DNA of 64,000 nt from Micromonospora matsumotoense (GTDB lineage Bacteria > Actinomycetota > Actinomycetes > Mycobacteriales > Micromonosporaceae), in assembly GCF_900091525.1 (NCBI RefSeq), contig NZ_FMCU01000007.1:124001-188000 (forward strand). The letters are read 5' to 3'. Of the stretch, positions 16,682 to 24,426 are shown in pieces (position 1 is the stretch's first letter; each line of letters opens with the position of its first letter). Under the pieces are notes generated by a model. That model was not told the origin of the DNA and made no database searches. It was given only the letters and a program-made list of their open reading frames with translations. A program made the translations under genes and the position numbers.

Positions 16682-17278
16682 TCAGCCGTCGCGGCGAGGG
16701 TAGGACAGCTCGCCGGCCCGGATCGGCATGTCGACCCGGTTCTCCGGAGGTGCCAGCGGGCAGGCCCAGGCGTCGTCGTACGCGCAGGAGGGGTTGTAGA
16801 GGTAGTTCGGGTCGAGCCGGACCCGCCGGTCGGAAAGCACGGTCAGACCCCGGCCGAACGTTCCCTTGACCGTGTCGGTGAGGTACCGACCACCGCCGTA
16901 CGTCTCCCGACCGCTGGTGCCGTCGCGGACCGGCACGAACAGCCCGCCGCCGTACGCCTCGATCCACCACAGGGTCAACGGCCCCCACGGGGTCTCGGCG
17001 ACCGCCACCCGCCGGTAGCGCACCACGCCGTCCGGCCCGCCGGTGTCGATGGTCTCGGTGCCCGAGGCGGGGCGTAGCGGGGCCTCGACCACCGCCGCCG
17101 GGTCCGGCGGAAACCACCCCAGCCCGGGAAAGCCCACCCGGTCGGCCGCCGCCAACGGGCTGGCCGGATGGGTCCGGAACAGCTCGTCGCGGCCCTCCCG
17201 GAAGCCGACCAGGTCGACGTCGGACAGGTACAGCGCCGCAGTACGTTCCCGCCAGTCGAGCACATCAAGGTCGTCCAC
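16682..17278 (-). CDS. DUF1684 protein
   Basis: A 198-residue soluble protein matching DUF1684: WRERTAALYLSDVDLVGFRE, GRDELFRTHPASPL, GGGRYLTDTVKG, and DPNYLYNPSCAYDDAWACPL near the C-terminus. The conserved Tyr, Asn, Pro and Cys residues suggest a binding pocket, but the family has no known reaction. It converges on the small-gene module with one base between the stops. A palindromic element and a 19-base array lie upstream of it. Confidence 0.8.
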   Translation of the reverse strand: MDDLDVLDWRERTAALYLSDVDLVGFREGRDELFRTHPASPLAAADRVGFPGLGWFPPDPAAVVEAPLRPASGTETIDTGGPDGVVRYRRVAVAETPWGPLTLWWIEAYGGGLFVPVRDGTSGRETYGGGRYLTDTVKGTFGRGLTVLSDRRVRLDPNYLYNPSCAYDDAWACPLAPPENRVDMPIRAGELSYPRRDG

Positions 17279-17322
17279 CCAACGACCCTAACCAGCCACC
17301 CGGCCCCACCCCCGCCGTCCCC

Positions 17323-17382
17323 GGTGATCAAGAGGTTTACGCCAAAACTCCGCCGAAAAGTGACCCAAACCTCTTGATCACC
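17323..17382. repeat. 16-base inverted repeat, REP-like
   Basis: GGTGATCAAGAGGTTT (17323-17338) and its exact complement AAACCTCTTGATCACC (17367-17382) flank 28 bases. The AT-rich arms stand out from the surroundings. It sits between two minus-strand genes and may terminate the GNAT transcript. I have the impression that similar GATCAAGAGGTTT palindromes recur in Micromonospora genomes, but this needs a search. Confidence 0.7.
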
Positions 17383-17458
17383 GAGCCGAGCAGCGGGCGG
17401 CGAGCCGGGCAGCGAGCGGCGAGCCGGGCAGCGGACGGCGAGCCGAGCAGCGAGCGGC
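17383..17458. repeat. 19-base tandem array, four units
   Basis: Four units of GAGCCGRGCAGCGRRCGGC follow the inverted repeat without a gap (17383-17401, 17402-17420, 17421-17439, 17440-17458), differing at a few positions. The array ends 24 bases from the 3' end of the GNAT gene. Confidence 0.8.
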
Positions 17459-17482
17459 GGAGTGGGGAGGGCGGGGTAGGGG

Positions 17483-18010
17483 TCAGCTGTCGGTGGTGAG
17501 GCGGGCGTGCAGGTGTTCGTCGTGTCGACGGCCGTCGCCGTAGCGGTGGGATTCGCGCAGCGTCCCCTCCAGCCGGTAGCCGGCGCGCGCGGCGACCCGG
17601 CAGGAGGCGGGGTTGTCGACGGCATGCCACAGTTCGATCCGGTGCAGGTCGAGCCGGGCGAAGGCCCAGCCGGTGAGCGCGGCCAGCGCCCGCCCGGCGA
17701 CCCCGCGTCCCCGGGACGGGGCGGCGGTCCAGTAGCCGACTGCGGCGTTGCCGTCCCGGATCTGGTGTACGGAGACCGCACCGAGCAGCGCCCCGTCGGC
17801 GTCCCCGGTCACCGCGAGGGAGACGTGGCTGCCGTCGCTCCGGTCGGCACGTCGGGCGATCCACGCGGCGGCCTGTGCCAGGTCGGCCACCCCCTGCCCG
17901 TTCCACCGGACGATGTCGGGGTCGACCAGGGCGGCCAGCACGGCCGGCGCGTCCGCCGCCCGCCAGGGGCGCAGCAGCAGGCCGGGGGCGGTGATCTCCA
18001 CGGGTTGCAC
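17483..18010 (-). CDS. GNAT acetyltransferase (RimJ/RimL-like)
   Basis: A 175-residue N-acetyltransferase. LLLRPWRAADAPAVLAAL at the N-terminus, VGYWTAAPSRGRGVAGRALA (acetyl-CoA binding loop) and LHRIELWHAVDNPASCRVAA, then AGYRLEGTLRESHRYGDGRR, follow the ribosomal-protein acetyltransferase-like pattern. The start is GTG at 18010; the frame is open to 18085 but the extension enters the MarR promoter region. The substrate could be a protein N-terminus or a small amine. It is divergent from the MarR-pirin pair. Confidence 0.8.
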   Translation of the reverse strand: MQPVEITAPGLLLRPWRAADAPAVLAALVDPDIVRWNGQGVADLAQAAAWIARRADRSDGSHVSLAVTGDADGALLGAVSVHQIRDGNAAVGYWTAAPSRGRGVAGRALAALTGWAFARLDLHRIELWHAVDNPASCRVAARAGYRLEGTLRESHRYGDGRRHDEHLHARLTTDS

Positions 18011-18130
18011 CCCGGCAGTCTGACACCCCGCCGACGCCGGTCGCCCATCCCCTTCCGGCCCATCCTTCGAATTCTGAAGTTCCACTTCTCAAGCGATGCT
18101 GTCTCCCTGCTCACACGGGCCATCGACGGC

Positions 18131-18165
18131 TTGTTAAAATTTGAAGGAGTGCTACTGTTCGGGGC
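18131..18165 (+). promoter_or_regulatory. predicted promoter of the MarR gene, leaderless
   Basis: TTGTTA (18131-18136) and TACTGT (18153-18158), 16 bases apart, fit -35 and -10 boxes and put transcription start at or next to the ATG at 18166. The GAAGGAG at 18143-18149 is too far from the ATG to be its ribosome site, which supports a leaderless message. GAAGT-TCC-ACTTC at 18076-18088 is a small inverted repeat that could be a MarR operator. Confidence 0.4.
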
Positions 18166-18648
18166 ATGACGGAGAGCCTGGACAGCGAGCGGATGGCCTG
18201 CTGGCGGGCCTACATCGAGGCCAGCCAGCGGCTGTTCACCCAGCTGGAGGACGATCTGCGCGCCGACGGGGAGCTGAGCTTCGCCGACTACCACGTGCTG
18301 GTCCTGCTCTCCGAGGCACCGGGCCAGCGGCTGCGGATGGGTGAGCTGGCCGGCCGGCTGGTCTTCTCCCCCAGCCGGCTCACCTACCAGATCTCCACCA
18401 TGCAGCGGCGGGGCCTGGTCACCAGGCAGTCCTGCCCCGGGGACCGTCGGGGCAGCGAGGCGGTGCTCACCGCCGCCGGGCTGCTGACCCTGCGCGAGGC
18501 CGCGCCGGGGCACCTCGCCTCGGTCCGCCGGCACCTGATGGACGACCTCGACGACGCCGAGGTCACCACCCTGACCCGGGTCTTCGACCGACTCGGCCGG
18601 CGACTGCGCGCCGACCGGGACGCGACGTCCACCCACCGCGACACCTGA
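18166..18648 (+). CDS. MarR-family transcriptional regulator
   Basis: A 160-residue winged-helix regulator. LSFADYHVLVLLSEAPGQRL, MGELAGRLVFSPSRLTYQIS (recognition helix) and RRGLVTRQSCPGDRRGSEAV (wing with the DxRG-type Asp-Arg pair) are textbook MarR. It is ten bases upstream of the pirin gene, so it likely controls the pirin and itself. The inducer could be a phenolic or oxidant, as is common for MarR proteins next to pirins; this is inference. Confidence 0.88.
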   Translation: MTESLDSERMACWRAYIEASQRLFTQLEDDLRADGELSFADYHVLVLLSEAPGQRLRMGELAGRLVFSPSRLTYQISTMQRRGLVTRQSCPGDRRGSEAVLTAAGLLTLREAAPGHLASVRRHLMDDLDDAEVTTLTRVFDRLGRRLRADRDATSTHRDT

Positions 18649-18658
18649 GGAGCCTGAG

Positions 18659-19645
18659 ATGCCCGCGATCACCGTCGACGACGTCCTCGTCCTGCCCCGC
18701 CTGCCCCGGCTCGACGAGACCACCAGCTACCGGCCGGTCCGCCGGCTGACCACCGCCCCCAGCGGCTACGAGGGTGAGGGCTTCCCGGTCCGCCGGGCCT
18801 TCGCCGGGGTGCCGATGTCGGATCTCGACCCGTTCATCCACCTCGACCAGATGGGCGAGGTGGACTACGCGCCGGGCGAGCCGAAGGGCACCCCGTGGCA
18901 CCCGCACCGCGGCTTCGAGACCGTCACCTACATGATCGACGGCATCATGGACCATCAGGACTCGCAGGGTGGTGGCGGCACCATCACCGACGGCGATACC
19001 CAGTGGATGACCGCCGGCAGCGGCCTGCTGCACATCGAGGCCCCGCCGGAGCACCTGGTCAGAAGCGGTGGTCTCTTCCACGGCCTCCAGCTCTGGGTCA
19101 ACCTGCCCCGGGTGGCCAAGATGATGCCGCCGCGCTACCAGGACATCCGGGGACGGGAGTCGACGCTGCTGACCACGCCGGACGGCGGCGCGCTGATCCG
19201 GATCATCGCCGGTGAGGTCGCCGGGCACCAGGGGCCGGGGTCGACCCACACCCCGATCACCATCGCCCACGTCACGCTCCAGCCCGGCGCGGAGCTGGAC
19301 CTGCCCTGGCGGGCCGACTTCAACGCCCTGGTCTACGCGCTCTCCGGTCGCGGCACGGTCGGCACCGACCGGCGTCCCTTCCAGGGCGGCCAGTTGGCCG
19401 TGCACGGTCCGGGCGACGCGCTGCGGCTGACCGCCGGCGGCAAGCAGGACGGCAACACCCCGGCCCTGGACCTCTACCTCATGGGCGGAAAGCCCATCCG
19501 GGAGCCGGTGGCGCACTACGGGCCGTTCGTGATGAACACCCGCGCCGAGCTGATGCAGGCCTTCGAGGACTTCCAGGCCGGCAAGCTGGGCGTCGTCCCC
19601 GCCCAGCGGCTGCCGCACACCGGCGGCCAGGGCGACCGCCCCTGA
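18659..19645 (+). CDS. pirin family protein
   Basis: A 328-residue bicupin. The metal site of pirins is intact: His81 and His83 in WHPHRGFETVTYMIDG, then His125 and Glu127 in GSGLLHIEAP. Bacterial pirins bind iron and some have quercetinase activity. GAGGAGCCTGAG precedes the ATG. It forms an operon with the MarR gene and ends at the hairpin at 19682-19711. Confidence 0.88.
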   Translation: MPAITVDDVLVLPRLPRLDETTSYRPVRRLTTAPSGYEGEGFPVRRAFAGVPMSDLDPFIHLDQMGEVDYAPGEPKGTPWHPHRGFETVTYMIDGIMDHQDSQGGGGTITDGDTQWMTAGSGLLHIEAPPEHLVRSGGLFHGLQLWVNLPRVAKMMPPRYQDIRGRESTLLTTPDGGALIRIIAGEVAGHQGPGSTHTPITIAHVTLQPGAELDLPWRADFNALVYALSGRGTVGTDRRPFQGGQLAVHGPGDALRLTAGGKQDGNTPALDLYLMGGKPIREPVAHYGPFVMNTRAELMQAFEDFQAGKLGVVPAQRLPHTGGQGDRP

Positions 19646-19681
19646 CCGGGCGTACGCCGGCCCCGAGGGCCGGTCGGTCCG

Positions 19682-19711
19682 ACGGGCGTCCCGGTCCTCC
19701 GGGACGCCCGT
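19682..19711 (+). terminator. hairpin terminator
   Basis: ACGGGCGTCCCGG (19682-19694) pairs perfectly with CCGGGACGCCCGT (19699-19711) around TCCT. It closes the MarR-pirin operon and faces the convergent 42-residue gene. Confidence 0.8.
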
Positions 19712-19799
19712 TCCCCGTCCCGGACGGGGTGTCCCGGCCCGCCGACGCGCCCGTTCGGGCAGGGCGGAGCGCAGGTGGTGGCGGTGCGGGTGGCGACCG

Positions 19800-19928
19800 T
19801 CAGGAGACCGCGAAGATCCCGGCCACCCCGAGGATCACCATGAGCAGCACCGCCAGGATCGCGCCGCGTTCGCTCTCGACCGCCTGAGTACGGTCCTCGG
19901 TCGCGGAATTCGTCGTCTCGGCGGGCAT
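19800..19928 (-). CDS. 42-residue single-pass membrane protein
   Basis: MPAETTNSATEDRTQAVESE then one hydrophobic helix (AILAVLLMVILGVAGIFAVS) ending at the stop. The start at 19928 has GAGGAGG eight bases before it, a very strong site that supports a real small gene. The acidic, Thr-rich N-terminus would lie on one side of the membrane. Function unknown; it is divergent from the phospholipase D gene. Confidence 0.6.
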   Translation of the reverse strand: MPAETTNSATEDRTQAVESERGAILAVLLMVILGVAGIFAVS

Positions 19929-20064
19929 TGCGGTGCCTCCTCGGCGTTCGCGGCTCTGCGGGGTGCGGCAGGCCACCGTCCGGGCGTCTTCCGTGGTACC
20001 CGGAATGCGCATCCGCGGCGGGGGTCCTACCGTGAGGACGTCGTCGACCTCGGGAGGTGGGAGC

Positions 20065-21654
20065 GTGGCGATCGAGGACTGGTTCCTGACCGCTGAGGAA
20101 CGCGCCAACCCGGTCTCGGGGTTACCCGTCTGGACGACCGGAAACCTCGCCGAGCCACTGATTCACGGTGCGGCGTACTTCGACCGCCTGGTCAGCGCGG
20201 TGGAGGCCCTCGGCGCGGGCGACCACCTGTTCTTCACCGACTGGCGGGGCGACCCGGACGAGCGGATGCGCCCGGACGGCCCGACCGTGGCCCAGCTCTT
20301 CGCGCAGGCCGCCCAGCGTGGCGTGGTGGTCAAGGGGCTGCTCTGGCGGTCCCACCTCGACGCGCTGTCCTACAGCGAGGCGGAGAACCGGGACCTGAGC
20401 GAGACGGTCAACGCCGCCGGTGGCGAGGTGCTGCTCGACCAGCGTGTCCGGCGGGGCGGATCGCACCACCAGAAGCTGGTGGTGCTGCGCCACCCCGACG
20501 CTCCGGAGCGGGACGTCGCCTTCGCCGGCGGGATCGACCTGTGCCACAGCCGCCGCGACGACGCCGACCACCACGGCGATCCGCAGCCCCTCGCCATGTC
20601 GCCCCGGTACGGCCCGCACCCGCCCTGGCACGACGTGCAGCTCGCCGTCCGGGGGCCGGCGGTCGGCGCGTTGGACACCACGTTCCGCGAGCGGTGGACC
20701 GACCCGATGCCGTTGGACTCGGAGAACCCGCTGGCCTACCTGCGGGACCGGCTGCGGGGTTCCGACCTCCGCCCCGACCCGCTGCCCACCCAGCCGGCCG
20801 ACCCGCCGCCCTGCGGCCCGCACCACATCCAGGTGCTCCGCACCTATCCGGCGGTCCGCCCCCGCTACGCGTTCGCCCCGGACGGCGAGCGCACGGTGGC
20901 CCGCGGCTACACCAAGGCGGTACGCCGGGCCCGCCGGCTGATCTACCTGGAGGACCAGTACCTCTGGTCGACCGAGGTGGCCGAACTCTTCGCCGAGGCG
21001 CTGCGGGCCAATCCGGACCTGCACCTGGTCGCCGTGGTCCCCCGCTACCCGGACGTCGACGGCGCGTTGGCGCTGCCACCGAACATGGTGGGTCGGGAGC
21101 AGGCGCTCTCGCTGTGTGAGCGGGCCGCCCCGGACCGGGTGCACGTCTTCGACGTGGAGAACCGGGCCGGCGAACCGGTCTACGTGCACGCCAAGGTCTG
21201 CGTGGTCGACGACGTCTGGGCGAGCGTGGGCAGCGACAACTTCAACAGGCGGTCCTGGACGCACGACAGCGAGCTGTCCTGCGCGGTGCTCGACGACACC
21301 CGCGACCCGAGGACCCCCGCCGACCCGGCGGGCCAGGGTGACGGTGCCCGGGTGTTCGCCCGGGATCTGCGGCTGCGGTTGTGGCGGGAGCACCTGGACC
21401 GCGACCCGGAGGGTGCCGACGACGCCGACCTGCTGGACCCGGCCGGCGCGGTGGCGGCGATCACCTCGACGGCCGACGCCCTCCAGCGGTGGTACGACAC
21501 CGGCCGGCCGGGTCCCCGGCCACCGGGCCGGCTGCGCCCGCACCGACCCGAGCGGCTGCCCTGGTACACCCGGCTCTGGGCGCTGCCGGCCTACCGGCTG
21601 GTCTACGACCCCGACGGCAGGCCGCTGCACGCCCGGCGGAAGGGCACCTGGTGA
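20065..21654 (+). CDS. phospholipase D-family protein
   Basis: A 529-residue protein with two HKD-type half-sites: HHQKLVVLRHPDAPERDVAF then AGGIDLCHSR, and VYVHAKVCVVDDVWASVGSD followed by NFNRRSW. Both give the His-Lys-Asp and Gly/Asn residues of phospholipase D and cardiolipin synthase. No membrane helix, so a phosphodiesterase acting at the membrane surface is likely. The start is GTG at 20065 with GGGAGGTGG before it; the frame is open to 19933. Its 3' end overlaps the convergent acetoacetate decarboxylase-like gene by 52 bases. Confidence 0.85.
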   Translation: MAIEDWFLTAEERANPVSGLPVWTTGNLAEPLIHGAAYFDRLVSAVEALGAGDHLFFTDWRGDPDERMRPDGPTVAQLFAQAAQRGVVVKGLLWRSHLDALSYSEAENRDLSETVNAAGGEVLLDQRVRRGGSHHQKLVVLRHPDAPERDVAFAGGIDLCHSRRDDADHHGDPQPLAMSPRYGPHPPWHDVQLAVRGPAVGALDTTFRERWTDPMPLDSENPLAYLRDRLRGSDLRPDPLPTQPADPPPCGPHHIQVLRTYPAVRPRYAFAPDGERTVARGYTKAVRRARRLIYLEDQYLWSTEVAELFAEALRANPDLHLVAVVPRYPDVDGALALPPNMVGREQALSLCERAAPDRVHVFDVENRAGEPVYVHAKVCVVDDVWASVGSDNFNRRSWTHDSELSCAVLDDTRDPRTPADPAGQGDGARVFARDLRLRLWREHLDRDPEGADDADLLDPAGAVAAITSTADALQRWYDTGRPGPRPPGRLRPHRPERLPWYTRLWALPAYRLVYDPDGRPLHARRKGTW

Positions 21655-22394
21655 GCCTCCGGCGCGGTCGGCCCGCAGGACGCGGGCCGGGTGGGTGCGG
21701 TGGCTGACGTCGCCGGGGGCGGCGGAGAATACCGGGTCAGTCCGCCCGGATAGGCGAACGAGGTACGCGGCGCGTAGAAGCCCCCGACGATGAGCAGGGG
21801 GTTCTCCGGGCGCAGCGCGTAGCTCGGGTGCGCCGGGTCGAAGAACTCCACCGACTCGATCTCGAAGGGGCTGACCGGCTCCGAGACGTACGGGTAGATG
21901 CCGCTGACCAGTTCGCCGTCGCGGATGGTGAAGTACCGGTGGTGTCCGGCACGCACCTCGTGCCCGGTCTGACCGACCCGGGCCCGGGTCCGGATCAACG
22001 GGAGGCCACCCACCTCGGTGTCGGCGACCAGCAGGTCACCCCGCAGCCGCAGGGTGGTGCGCCCCAGCACGGCCGGGGCGCCCCGGGCGGCGGCGTAGTC
22101 GCGGACCCGGGGGCTGGAGGTGACGTAGTGGGTCCACCAGCCGCCGGGGGTCTTTCCGTCGGGCGCGTCGACCCCGGCGAGGGCCACCCCGAGGTAGGTC
22201 AGCGTGTACGCGCCGAAACCGGAGGTCTGGGCGGCGTCCTCGACGACGTACTGGTTCATGAAGACCTGCCGGTCGGGCCGGGGGCGCAGACCCGGGGGAA
22301 CCAGGGCGGCGACCGCGTCCGGGTCGGCCGGCAACCAACTGAAGTGCAGTGTGCGGCTGTCGACGACGAGCTGCGGGTCCGCGGGGTCGAGCAC
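21603..22394 (-). CDS. acetoacetate decarboxylase-family protein
   Basis: A 263-residue protein related to acetoacetate decarboxylase. LVPPGLRPRPDRQVFMNQYV, YTLTYLGVALAGVD and NPLLIVGGFYAPRTSFAYPG fit the family; the central strand region TTLRLRGDLLVADTEVGGLP is also typical. I could not identify the Schiff-base lysine with confidence, so it may bind or modify another beta-keto compound. Its last 17 codons overlap the phospholipase D gene on the other strand and look less conserved, so the C-terminus may be a recent extension. Confidence 0.7.
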   Translation of the reverse strand: MLDPADPQLVVDSRTLHFSWLPADPDAVAALVPPGLRPRPDRQVFMNQYVVEDAAQTSGFGAYTLTYLGVALAGVDAPDGKTPGGWWTHYVTSSPRVRDYAAARGAPAVLGRTTLRLRGDLLVADTEVGGLPLIRTRARVGQTGHEVRAGHHRYFTIRDGELVSGIYPYVSEPVSPFEIESVEFFDPAHPSYALRPENPLLIVGGFYAPRTSFAYPGGLTRYSPPPPATSATAPTRPASCGPTAPEAHQVPFRRACSGLPSGS

Positions 22395-22800
22395 GGTGCT
22401 TCCTCCGTACCGGGATGGTCCCCCGCGACGCTACGGGCGGTCCTGTCGGCGGGACAAGGACGGAAACCCGACACCGCCCCCCGCATGTCGGGTTTCGGGT
22501 CGACGGACGGGTTCACCGGTTCACCGCCGGCAGCGCCCGGGTGGGCCCGTCCGCAGGGCCACCGGTGGGGGTGGCGCCCACCTCGCCCTCCGGCGGGTCA
22601 CGCAGCGGTGCCGGTGATCACCATTCGGTCAATCTGTGCCCGATTTGGCCGTTTAGTGAGCGGAAATCACTTAAGTACATCAGCCTTTCGGCTAGATTTC
22701 CGCTCACCGATCAGGCTATGGTGGCTTCCGAACGGCCCATCTGAAGCTAAACCAAAGCGTCACGCCTTTTTCCGCGGACGAGGTGCAGGGAGGACCACCA
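22395..22800. other. upstream region of the sigma factor gene, 406 bases
   Basis: No open frame here looks coding. The half near the sigma gene is AT-richer than anything nearby and holds the palindrome GGTGATCACC (22613-22622) and the long inverted repeat at 22656-22707, so it is most likely a regulated promoter region. Confidence 0.6.
22656..22707. promoter_or_regulatory. 13-base inverted repeat upstream of the sigma factor
   Basis: GTGAGCGGAAATC (22656-22668) and its exact complement GATTTCCGCTCAC (22695-22707) flank 26 bases, which themselves contain AGCC-TTTC-GGCT. It may be an operator or, if transcribed, a hairpin in the leader of the sigma gene, ending 93 bases before its ATG. Confidence 0.5.
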
Positions 22801-23625
22801 ATGACCGCGCCAACCATGAGCGAGCAGGCGACCACCACGCCACCCACCACCGAGAAGCTGGACCCGCGCGCCCTCACCGACAGCGCTGCGGACCTGCTGA
22901 ACGCGATGGCCGCGCTGCCCGCCAACCACCCGTCCCGGCCCACGCTGCGGGACCGGGCGATCGAGGCCTGGCTGCCGCTGGCCAACCACCTGGCCCACCG
23001 CTACAGCGGCCGGGGCGAGCCCACCGACGACCTGGCCCAGACCGCCGCCGTCGGCCTGATCAAGGCGATCGACAAGTTCGACCCGACGCGCGGCGTCGAC
23101 TTCGCCGGTTACGCCATCCCGACCATCATCGGTGAGCTGAAGCGGCACTTCCGCGACCGCACCTGGGACATCCGGGTGCCCCGTCGGCTCCAGGAGCTGC
23201 GACTGGCGATCTCCGACGCCAACAGCTCGCTGTTGCAGACCCTCGGCCGCTCGCCGACGGTCGCCGACATCGCCGCCCACCTCAAGCTCACCGAGGAAGA
23301 GGTCCTGGAGGGCCTGGAGGGCGCCCGCGCCTACAACGCGGTGTCGCTGTCCACCCCGACCGGTGACGGTGACCGGGCCACCGAGCTGGGCGACATGCTC
23401 GGCGGCGAGGACAACGAGTTCGAGCTGGCCGAGCTGCGGGTCGCCCTCGGCCCCGCGTTGGCCACCCTCGACGAGCGTGAGCAGAAGATCCTCACCCTGC
23501 GCTTCTACGGCAACCTGACCCAGTCGCAGATCGCCGACCAGATCGGCGTCTCGCAGATGCACGTGTCGCGGCTGCTCGCCCGGGCCCTGACCAAGCTGCG
23601 CGGTCAGCTCGACGGCACCTACTAG
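22801..23625 (+). CDS. SigB/SigF-type RNA polymerase sigma factor
   Basis: A 274-residue sigma-70 factor of group 3. Region 2 is LANHLAHRYSGRGEPTDDLA, then VGLIKAIDKFDPTRGVDFAG; region 3 follows (VPRRLQELRLAISDANSSLL, LGRSPTVADIAAHL); region 4 ends with the helix-turn-helix NLTQSQIADQIGVSQMHVSR. This is the SigB/SigF/SigG arrangement used for stress or development. The ATG at 22801 has GGGAGGA seven bases before it. No anti-sigma gene is adjacent, so control by the phosphatase/kinase at 5948 or by distant genes is possible. Two hairpins terminate it. Confidence 0.9.
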   Translation: MTAPTMSEQATTTPPTTEKLDPRALTDSAADLLNAMAALPANHPSRPTLRDRAIEAWLPLANHLAHRYSGRGEPTDDLAQTAAVGLIKAIDKFDPTRGVDFAGYAIPTIIGELKRHFRDRTWDIRVPRRLQELRLAISDANSSLLQTLGRSPTVADIAAHLKLTEEEVLEGLEGARAYNAVSLSTPTGDGDRATELGDMLGGEDNEFELAELRVALGPALATLDEREQKILTLRFYGNLTQSQIADQIGVSQMHVSRLLARALTKLRGQLDGTY

Positions 23626-23673
23626 GGGTGGAGGCGGTCGCCGGCCCGGTGGGCCGGTGACCGCCGCGACCAC

Positions 23674-23706
23674 AAGGCCCGGTCGGCGGTTCGCCGGCCG
23701 GGCCTT
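23674..23706 (+). terminator. hairpin terminator after the sigma gene
   Basis: AAGGCCCGG-T-CGGCG (23674-23688) pairs with CGCCG-G-CCGGGCCTT (23692-23706), with one T-G pair, around a three-base loop. Confidence 0.75.
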
Positions 23707-23781
23707 CCCCGGTCCGGGGCACCCGACCGGACGGACCGGCCACGGCAGCCGACCGACCCCCGCTCCGACGGCCACCACACC

Positions 23782-23821
23782 ACGAAGGGGCCCCGACGCG
23801 CTCGCGTCGGGGCCCCTTCGT
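23782..23821. terminator. strong bidirectional terminator
   Basis: ACGAAGGGGCCCCGACGCG (23782-23800) is followed after CT by its exact complement (23803-23821): 19 complementary bases each side. It separates the convergent sigma and GNAT genes and ends 12 bases before the GNAT stop. Confidence 0.85.
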
Positions 23822-23832
23822 CGTCGGTACGG

Positions 23833-24426
23833 TCAGCTGCTCACCGGGTCCCGCCACATCGGATAGAACGGCGTGCCGTCGGGCAGCCGGAAGACCTCCC
23901 GCAGCCGGTAGCCGTGCCGGGCGTAGAGGTCCCGCCCGGCCTCGCTGCTCGCCTCCAGGTAGCCGGGCACCCGGTGGGCGTCCAGCCAGGCGTGGTGGTG
24001 CCGCAGCAGTGCGGTGCCCAGTCCCTGGCCCTGCCGTCCCGGCCGGACGGCCAGCAGCGCCAGGTGGTGGTGGTCAGGGTGCGGATGGTTGGCCGCGAAC
24101 AGTTCGTCGAGGTGCTGGAACCGGGGAGTCCACTCCCCGCAGGCGGCGGCCAGCCGGTCGTCGTAGTCCACCGGAGCGGGCGACTCGTCACCGACCTGCG
24201 GCAACCAGACCGCCACCCCGTCCCGGTCGGCGGTGCCGAAGACCAGGCCGTGCCGCATCGCGTGGTCGACCAGGATCTCGAAGTTGTCGGCGAAGACGGC
24301 TTCCCGCTTGGCCTCGTCCGGCACCAGCCACCGGGTCGCCGGGAGCACCAGGAACGCCTCGGCGATCCGCTCGGCGACGAGCCGGGTGTCGGCGGTGTCG
24401 AGTCGCTCGACGGTGACCGTGCTCAT
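23833..24426 (-). CDS. GNAT acetyltransferase
   Basis: A 197-residue N-acetyltransferase. The acetyl-CoA loop is LLAVRPGRQGQGLGTALLRH and the C-terminal part is YLEASSEAGRDLYARHGYRL then PDGTPFYPMW, a pattern common in antibiotic- or amine-acetylating GNATs of actinomycetes. Its ATG overlaps the TGA of the APC permease (ATGA), so it is translated with the transporter; it may modify the solute that the permease brings in. Substrate unknown. Confidence 0.82.
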   Translation of the reverse strand: MSTVTVERLDTADTRLVAERIAEAFLVLPATRWLVPDEAKREAVFADNFEILVDHAMRHGLVFGTADRDGVAVWLPQVGDESPAPVDYDDRLAAACGEWTPRFQHLDELFAANHPHPDHHHLALLAVRPGRQGQGLGTALLRHHHAWLDAHRVPGYLEASSEAGRDLYARHGYRLREVFRLPDGTPFYPMWRDPVSS

